NCBI GenBank assembly: GCA_009912235.1
Contig: WNDS01000002.1
Location: forward strand, 558,001-622,000
Length of the DNA: 64,000 nt
Reading direction: 5' to 3'
From: Stenotrophomonas maltophilia
GTDB lineage: Bacteria > Pseudomonadota > Gammaproteobacteria > Xanthomonadales > Xanthomonadaceae
Shown: piece after piece, positions 59,569 through 64,000 of the stretch
Numbering within the stretch: the stretch's first letter is position 1
Layout of the letters: every line of letters begins with the position of its first letter
Made by a program: the position numbers and the translations under genes
The notes under the pieces: generated by a model
The model's database searches: none
What the model was told of the DNA's origin: nothing
What the model saw: the letters and a program-made list of their open reading frames with translations, nothing else

Positions 59569-60677
59569 CTTCCCCTACCCCGTTGCAGGTCGCCGTTGGC
59601 GACGACCGTCCGTACGCCATCACCATCGGCGCCGGCGTGCTGGCCGATGGTGCCGCGCTGGCCTCGCATGTCCGTGGCCGCCACGTGCTGCTGGTCAGCG
59701 ACAGTGAAGTGGCCCCGCGCTACCTGGACGGCGTGCGCCGCACGCTGCTGGCCGCGCGGCCGGAACTGATCATCGGCCAGCACGTGCTGGTGGCCGGCGA
59801 GGCCTCCAAGACCTTGGCCGAATTCGGCAGCGCCATCAGCGCGCTGGCCACTCTGGGCGCCACCCGCGATGCCTGCGTGTTCGCGCTCGGCGGCGGCGTG
59901 GTCGGCGACCTGGCCGGCTTCGCCGCAGCCTGCTGGATGCGTGGAGTGGACTGCGTACAGCTGCCGACCACCCTGCTGGCAATGGTCGACTCCTCGGTGG
60001 GCGGCAAGACCGCCGTGGACATTCCGGCCGGCAAGAACCTGGTGGGCGCGTTCCATCCGCCGCGCGCGGTCATCGCCGATACCGCCATGCTGACCACCCT
60101 GCCCGAGCGCGAGCTGCGTGCCGGGCTGGCCGAAGTGATCAAGTACGGCGCATTGGGCGATGCCGCCTTCTTCGACTGGCTGCAGCAGCACGCCACGGCG
60201 CTGGCCGCCGGCGAGGCCGGGGTGCTGGCCGAGGCGATCGCACGCAGCTGCCGGCACAAGGCGGCCATCGTCGAGCGCGACCCGTTCGAGAAAGGCGAGC
60301 GTGCCCTGCTCAACCTGGGCCATACCTTCGGCCACGCCATCGAGACCGAGCAGGGCTACTCCGCACCCGGCCGCGATGCCCTGAACCATGGCGAGGCCGT
60401 GGCGGTGGGCATGGTGCTGGCCGCGCGCCTGTCCACCCAGCTGGGCCTGGCCGAGGACGCCGACCGTGCGCGCCTGCAGGCGCTGCTGCAGCAGGTCGGG
60501 CTGCCGGTGGCCATTCCGGCCGGGCTGGACCCGCAGGCCCTGCTGGGCCGCATGCGGCTGGACAAGAAGAACGTGGCGGGCCGGCTGCGCCTGGTGCTGT
60601 GGCGGGGCATGGGCCGCGCCGAAGTGGTGCCGGACGTGGACGAGGCGGCGGTACTGAAGGTGCTGGGCGAGGGCTGA
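59565..60677 (+). CDS. aroB: 3-dehydroquinate synthase
   Basis: A 370-residue NAD- and metal-dependent enzyme of the shikimate pathway. [39 protein letters not shown] and [12 protein letters not shown] (metal His) are all complete. It overlaps aroK by four bases and is therefore translationally coupled to it, the common aroKB arrangement. Confidence 0.97.
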   Translation: MTSPTPLQVAVGDDRPYAITIGAGVLADGAALASHVRGRHVLLVSDSEVAPRYLDGVRRTLLAARPELIIGQHVLVAGEASKTLAEFGSAISALATLGATRDACVFALGGGVVGDLAGFAAACWMRGVDCVQLPTTLLAMVDSSVGGKTAVDIPAGKNLVGAFHPPRAVIADTAMLTTLPERELRAGLAEVIKYGALGDAAFFDWLQQHATALAAGEAGVLAEAIARSCRHKAAIVERDPFEKGERALLNLGHTFGHAIETEQGYSAPGRDALNHGEAVAVGMVLAARLSTQLGLAEDADRARLQALLQQVGLPVAIPAGLDPQALLGRMRLDKKNVAGRLRLVLWRGMGRAEVVPDVDEAAVLKVLGEG

Positions 60678-60690
60678 CCTTTCCGCGTTC

Positions 60691-60761
60691 GCCGGGCATG
60701 GCCCGGCGCTACCGGATTGTGCCGCGGCATGAAGCGCAGCCGAGCATGGGCTCGGCTCTAC
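60691..60761. repeat. Two SMAG-like REP units after aroB
   Basis: GCCGGGCATGGCCCGGCGCT ending CTAC at 60712 (here AC at 60711-60712), then AGCCGAGCATGGGCTCGGCT ending CTAC at 60761. The stems differ, but both have the same direction and tetranucleotide end. Confidence 0.8.
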
Positions 60762-60797
60762 AGGTCCGTGCCGCCCCGGGGCGATACAATCGGCGCC

Positions 60798-61037
60798 ATG
60801 CATGTCTACCTGCAACACCCCGAAGACGGCGCACAGGCGCCGCGCTTCCTGCGCCTGAGCCTGCTGCCGGACCTGTTCGGCGGCTGGGAACTGCTGCGCG
60901 AGAGTGGCCGCCGGGGTGGCCGTTCGCAGCTGCGGCGCGAACAGTTCCTGCAGGCCGACGATGCCCGCCACGCTTTCGAGAAGGCCCGCGATGCCGAACT
61001 GCACCGCGGCTTCCAGATCATCACGCACGGCGACTGA
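60798..61037 (+). CDS. WGR-domain-like small protein
   Basis: A 79-residue protein resembling the WGR fold: [24 protein letters not shown] with Trp and Gly at the usual positions, then [24 protein letters not shown] units bind nucleic acid in larger proteins such as PARPs; the function of such short forms in bacteria is unknown. ATG 60798 is used. It lies 34 bp before hemE. Confidence 0.7.
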   Translation: MHVYLQHPEDGAQAPRFLRLSLLPDLFGGWELLRESGRRGGRSQLRREQFLQADDARHAFEKARDAELHRGFQIITHGD

Positions 61038-61071
61038 AGCCGCTGCCCTTTCTGCCCAAGGATCGCCCACC

Positions 61072-62145
61072 GTGACCAGCCCCCTCCGCAACGATCGCGT
61101 GCTGCGCGCCCTGCGCCGCGAACCGGTGGACTGCACGCCCGTCTGGCTGATGCGCCAGGCCGGCCGCTACCTGCCGGAATACCGCGCCACCCGCGCCAAG
61201 GCCGGCAGCTTCCTGGCCATGGCCAAGAATCCGGAGATCGCCTGCGAGATCACCCTGCAGCCACTGCGCCGCTTCCCGCTGGACGCGGCCATCCTGTTCT
61301 CGGACATCCTGACCATTCCCGATGCGATGGGCCTGGAGCTGTACTTCGTGGAAGGCGAAGGCCCGAAGTTCCGCCACCCGGTGCGTGACGAGGCGGCCAT
61401 CGCGCGACTGGCCGTGCCGGACATGGAACAGGACCTGGGCTATGTGATGGACGCGGTGCGCCTGATCCGCCGCGAACTGGACGGCCAGGTGCCGCTGATC
61501 GGCTTCTCCGGCAGTCCGTGGACGCTGGCCTGCTACGTGATCGAAGGCGGCGGCAGCAAGGATTTCTCGCGCATCAAGGCGATGGTGCTGAACCATCCGC
61601 AGGCCCTGCACCGCCTGCTGGAAGTGACCACGCAGGCGGTCATCGCCTACCTGGGCGCGCAGCGCGCGGCCGGTGCGCAGGCCCTGCAGGTGTTCGACAC
61701 CTGGGGCGGCGTGCTCTCCCCGGCGATGTACCGCGAATTCTCGCTGCGCTACCTGCAGCGCATTGCCGAAGGCCTGGAACGCGGCGAAGGCAGCCAGCGC
61801 ACGCCGCTGATCCTGTTCGGCAAGGGCACCGGCCTGCACCTGGAAGCGCTGTCGCAGACCGGCGCCGATGCGCTGGGCCTGGACTGGACGCTGGACCTGG
61901 ACGAGGCGCTGCGCCGCACCGGCGGCCGCGTCGCGCTGCAGGGCAACCTGGACCCGACCACGCTGTACGCCTCGCCGGAGGCGATCACCGCAGCTGCCGG
62001 CCGTGTGCTGGATACCTATGCGGCCGGCAACGGCGGCTCGCGCGAGGGCCACGTGTTCAACCTGGGCCACGGCATGTCGCCGGACATGGACCCGGCCCAT
62101 GTGCAGGTGCTGGTGGACGCGGTGCACCGCCACAGCCAGCGCTGA
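61072..62145 (+). CDS. hemE: Uroporphyrinogen decarboxylase
   Basis: A 357-residue enzyme removing four carboxyl groups from uroporphyrinogen III in haem synthesis. The N-terminal [19 protein letters not shown] signature and the second motif [19 protein letters not shown] are complete, as is [13 protein letters not shown]. The GTG at 61072 is the only start that begins with the family N-terminus [13 protein letters not shown]; no upstream ATG in frame fits. Confidence 0.96.
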   Translation: MTSPLRNDRVLRALRREPVDCTPVWLMRQAGRYLPEYRATRAKAGSFLAMAKNPEIACEITLQPLRRFPLDAAILFSDILTIPDAMGLELYFVEGEGPKFRHPVRDEAAIARLAVPDMEQDLGYVMDAVRLIRRELDGQVPLIGFSGSPWTLACYVIEGGGSKDFSRIKAMVLNHPQALHRLLEVTTQAVIAYLGAQRAAGAQALQVFDTWGGVLSPAMYREFSLRYLQRIAEGLERGEGSQRTPLILFGKGTGLHLEALSQTGADALGLDWTLDLDEALRRTGGRVALQGNLDPTTLYASPEAITAAAGRVLDTYAAGNGGSREGHVFNLGHGMSPDMDPAHVQVLVDAVHRHSQR

Positions 62146-62174
62146 CCCTGCTGTGCGCGTCGTGGCGGCACGGC

Positions 62175-62217
62175 GCGCCATGATCGCGCCGTGACCTTCA
62201 CTGCGCGATCATGGCGC
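62175..62217. other. Inverted repeat after hemE
   Basis: Perfect 15-bp arms (GCGCCATGATCGCGC and its complement) with a 13-nt loop, 29 bp past hemE and 22 bp before the transporter start. It has no T-tract. It could be a terminator-like or operator element for the MFS gene. Confidence 0.6.
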
Positions 62218-62239
62218 CCCCACCCGCTGGTCCCCTGCA

Positions 62240-63640
62240 ATGAATGCCAACGCCACGTCCATCCGCCCCCTGCTCTGGCTGGTGTCGCTGGCGATCTTCA
62301 TGCAGATGCTGGATTCGACCATCGTCAACACCGCGCTGCCGGCCATGGCCAGCAGCCTGGGTGAAAGCCCGCTGCAGATGCAGTCGGTGGTGTTCAGCTA
62401 CGCACTGGCCGTGGCCACCTTCATTCCCGCCTCGGGCTGGATTGCCGACCGCTACGGCGCCCGCCGCACCTTCCTGGTAGCGATCATCCTGTTCACCGTG
62501 GGCTCGCTGGCCTGCGCGCTGGCCCAGCACCTGCACCAGCTGGTGGCCGCGCGCGTGCTGCAGGGCATGGGCGGGGCCATGCTGCTGCCGGTGGGCCGCC
62601 TGGCGGTGATGCGCTCGGTGCCGCGCGAGGATTTCCTGCGCGCCATGAGCTTCATCGCCATTCCCGCACTGATCGGCCCGCTGATCGGCCCCACCCTGGG
62701 CGGCTGGCTGGTGGAAATCGCTTCCTGGCACTGGGTGTTCCTGATCAACCTGCCGATCGGCGTGATCGGGTTCGTGGCGGCCATGAAGATCATGCCCGAC
62801 CACTACGCCAGCCACCGCACCCGCTTCGACCTGCGCGGCTATGTGATGCTGGCCTTTGCCATGGTGGTGCTGTCGCTGGCGCTGGACGGCACCGCCGGCA
62901 TCGGCACGCCCAACGCGCTGGTGATGCTGATGACCGTGGCCGGGCTGGCCGCGCTGGTCGGCTACTGGCTGCACGCGGCCAACTCCACCGCGCCGCTGTT
63001 CTCGCTGCTGCTGTTCCGCGTGCCCAGCTACCGCATCGGCATCCTCGGCAACCTGTTCTCGCGCATCGGCAGCGGTGCCATGCCGCTGCTGATCCCGCTG
63101 CTGCTGCAGGTGGGCATGGGCATGAGCCCGATGACCGCCGGCCTGATGATGATTCCGGTGGCCGCCGCCGGCATGGTGTCCAAGCAGATGGCGGTGAAGC
63201 TGGTGGAACGCTATGGCTACCGCCGCGTGCTGATGGTCAACACGGTGCTGGTGGGCGTGGCCATGGCCAGCTTCGCGCTGATGACCCCGGGCCAGCACCT
63301 GGGGGTGCGGCTGGTGCAGCTGGCGCTGTTCGGCGCGGTCAATTCGCTGCAGTTCACGGTGATGAACACCGTGACCCTGCGCGACCTGGACCGCGAATTC
63401 GCCAGCCCCGGCAACAGCCTGCTGTCGATGGTGATGATGCTGGCCACCGGCTTCGGCGCGGCGGCGGCCGGCAGCCTGCTGGCCGCCTTCGGCGCGCACC
63501 TGGACGGCCACGGCGCCACCGCCGCGCTGCATGCCACCTTCATCTGCGTGGGTGCCATCACCCTGACCTCCACGCTGATCTTCTGGCAGCTGCCCGACGC
63601 CGGCCCCGGCCGCAAGGACGTGGAGGAAGTGGCCGAATAA
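62240..63640 (+). CDS. MdtD-like multidrug transporter (MFS, DHA2 family)
   Basis: A 466-residue exporter with 14 predicted membrane segments. LDSTIVNTALPAMA and GWIADRYGARRTFLV (motif A) with LQGMGGAMLLPVGR (motif C region) are typical of the EmrB/QacA-type DHA2 family, closest in feel to MdtD/YegB. Substrates cannot be read from sequence. No regulator is adjacent. REP units follow the stop. Confidence 0.88.
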   Translation: MNANATSIRPLLWLVSLAIFMQMLDSTIVNTALPAMASSLGESPLQMQSVVFSYALAVATFIPASGWIADRYGARRTFLVAIILFTVGSLACALAQHLHQLVAARVLQGMGGAMLLPVGRLAVMRSVPREDFLRAMSFIAIPALIGPLIGPTLGGWLVEIASWHWVFLINLPIGVIGFVAAMKIMPDHYASHRTRFDLRGYVMLAFAMVVLSLALDGTAGIGTPNALVMLMTVAGLAALVGYWLHAANSTAPLFSLLLFRVPSYRIGILGNLFSRIGSGAMPLLIPLLLQVGMGMSPMTAGLMMIPVAAAGMVSKQMAVKLVERYGYRRVLMVNTVLVGVAMASFALMTPGQHLGVRLVQLALFGAVNSLQFTVMNTVTLRDLDREFASPGNSLLSMVMMLATGFGAAAAGSLLAAFGAHLDGHGATAALHATFICVGAITLTSTLIFWQLPDAGPGRKDVEEVAE

Positions 63641-63655
63641 GGCCCCTGCCCCTAC

Positions 63656-63748
63656 GCATCCACGCCATGGGTGGATGCGGTTGCCCTTGTAGATCCACGC
63701 CATGCATGGATGCGGTTGCTTCTGTAGATCCACGCCATGCGTGGATGC
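63656..63748. repeat. Three GTAGATCCACGC-type REP units
   Basis: Palindromes at 63656-63678 (GCATCCACGCCATGGGTGGA), 63689-63713 and 63724-63748 (both GTAGATCCACGCCATG followed by CGTGGATGC or CATGGATGC). They are another sequence class of the same REP type found elsewhere in the window. Confidence 0.85.
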
Positions 63749-63755
63749 TTCTAGT

Positions 63756-64000
63756 TCAACGCCCCAACACCTGCGCGATCGCCGCCACCAGCAGCTCCCC
63801 GGTCACCGGCTTGCGCAGGAAACCATTGATGCCCACCGCTTCCACCTGCTGCTGCAGGTCGGCATCGGTCCGCGCGGTCACCGTCAGCAGCGGCAGCGTG
63901 TAGCCATGGTTGCGCAGGTGCTGGGCCAGCTCAAAACCGCTCAGCCCCGGCAGGTCCAGGTCCAGCAGGCCCACGTCGAAGGGGCCGCTGGAAATCTCGC
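63756..64000 (-). CDS. Receiver domain at the C-terminus of a sensor or hybrid kinase (partial)
   Basis: The frame is open to the window edge on the minus strand. The visible end of about 81 residues carries a response-regulator receiver: phospho-acceptor in LLDLDLPGLSGFELAQHL, Thr in LLTVTART and Lys in GFLRKPVTGELL. Ending soon after the receiver suggests a C-terminal receiver of a hybrid histidine kinase, or a stand-alone regulator; the rest lies outside the window. Confidence 0.8.
   Translation of the reverse strand, partial: EISSGPFDVGLLDLDLPGLSGFELAQHLRNHGYTLPLLTVTARTDADLQQQVEAVGINGFLRKPVTGELLVAAIAQVLGR

Overview
This is a high-GC gammaproteobacterial chromosome segment, most likely from Stenotrophomonas (S. 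maltophilia complex) or a close relative in the Xanthomonadaceae. The gene set fits that group: an ACE-like M2 dipeptidase, large catalase KatE, the PbpC/alpha-2-macroglobulin pair, and the purA-DUF2065-hflC-hflK block. So do the many GTAG-type REP palindromes, which resemble the SMAG repeats of Stenotrophomonas. No rRNA, tRNA, prophage, transposase or CRISPR array is visible.

Layout. 1-0.5 kb: 3' end of cstA with ybdD. 0.8-8.5 kb: a DUF819 membrane protein, then a two-component system divergent from an envelope-modification cluster (ArnT-type transferase, PAP2 phosphatase, EptA-type phosphoethanolamine transferase). 8.5-9.1 kb: two inverted copies of an unusual structured repeat. 9.1-14 kb: M2 dipeptidase, a small unknown, a siderophore-interacting protein and a Bcr/CflA-type exporter. 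14.2-17.3 kb: a tandem glycine riboswitch and gcvP. 17.4-24.5 kb: VOC protein, amino-acid permease, PAS-AraC regulator, katE, a histone-H1-like protein, a secreted unknown and a hydrolase. 24.5-28.5 kb: chemoreceptor, L,D-transpeptidase and M23 peptidase. 28.6-29.6 kb: a wHTH-nucleotidyltransferase/HEPN toxin-antitoxin-like pair. 29.6-38.3 kb: housekeeping genes (purA, hflCK, acuI-like, pilH-like, cbpA, peroxiredoxin, ferritin-like). 38.3-45.7 kb: pbpC and the alpha-2-macroglobulin gene. 45.9-55.9 kb: the 2-methylcitrate (propionate) locus prpD-prpF-[parE-parD]-acnD-prpC-prpB with divergent prpR. 56-64 kb: DoxX, pdxH, glycerate-kinase-like protein, dodecin, aroK-aroB, WGR-like protein, hemE, an MdtD-like exporter, and the end of a REC-domain protein.

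The prp locus is the best-resolved regulatory unit. PrpR is a sigma-54 activator, and a consensus sigma-54 promoter lies before prpB with a cluster of TGAAACAT repeats upstream. A ParDE module with its own promoter-like elements sits between acnD and prpF, behind a hairpin that ends acnD. That may separate prpF-prpD expression from the sigma-54 promoter.

The window carries many reading-frame lesions. Nine genes contain 13 apparent disruptions: eight in-frame stops and five small indels. Affected are the response regulator, PAP2, siderophore-interacting protein, hydrolase, chemoreceptor, L,D-transpeptidase, pbpC, the alpha-2-macroglobulin gene and prpD. Essential-looking genes (purA, aroKB, hemE, pdxH) are clean. 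Nearby genes use TAG as a normal stop, so stop-codon recoding is unlikely. Uncorrected sequencing error or recent gene decay are the realistic explanations, and the sequence alone cannot separate them.
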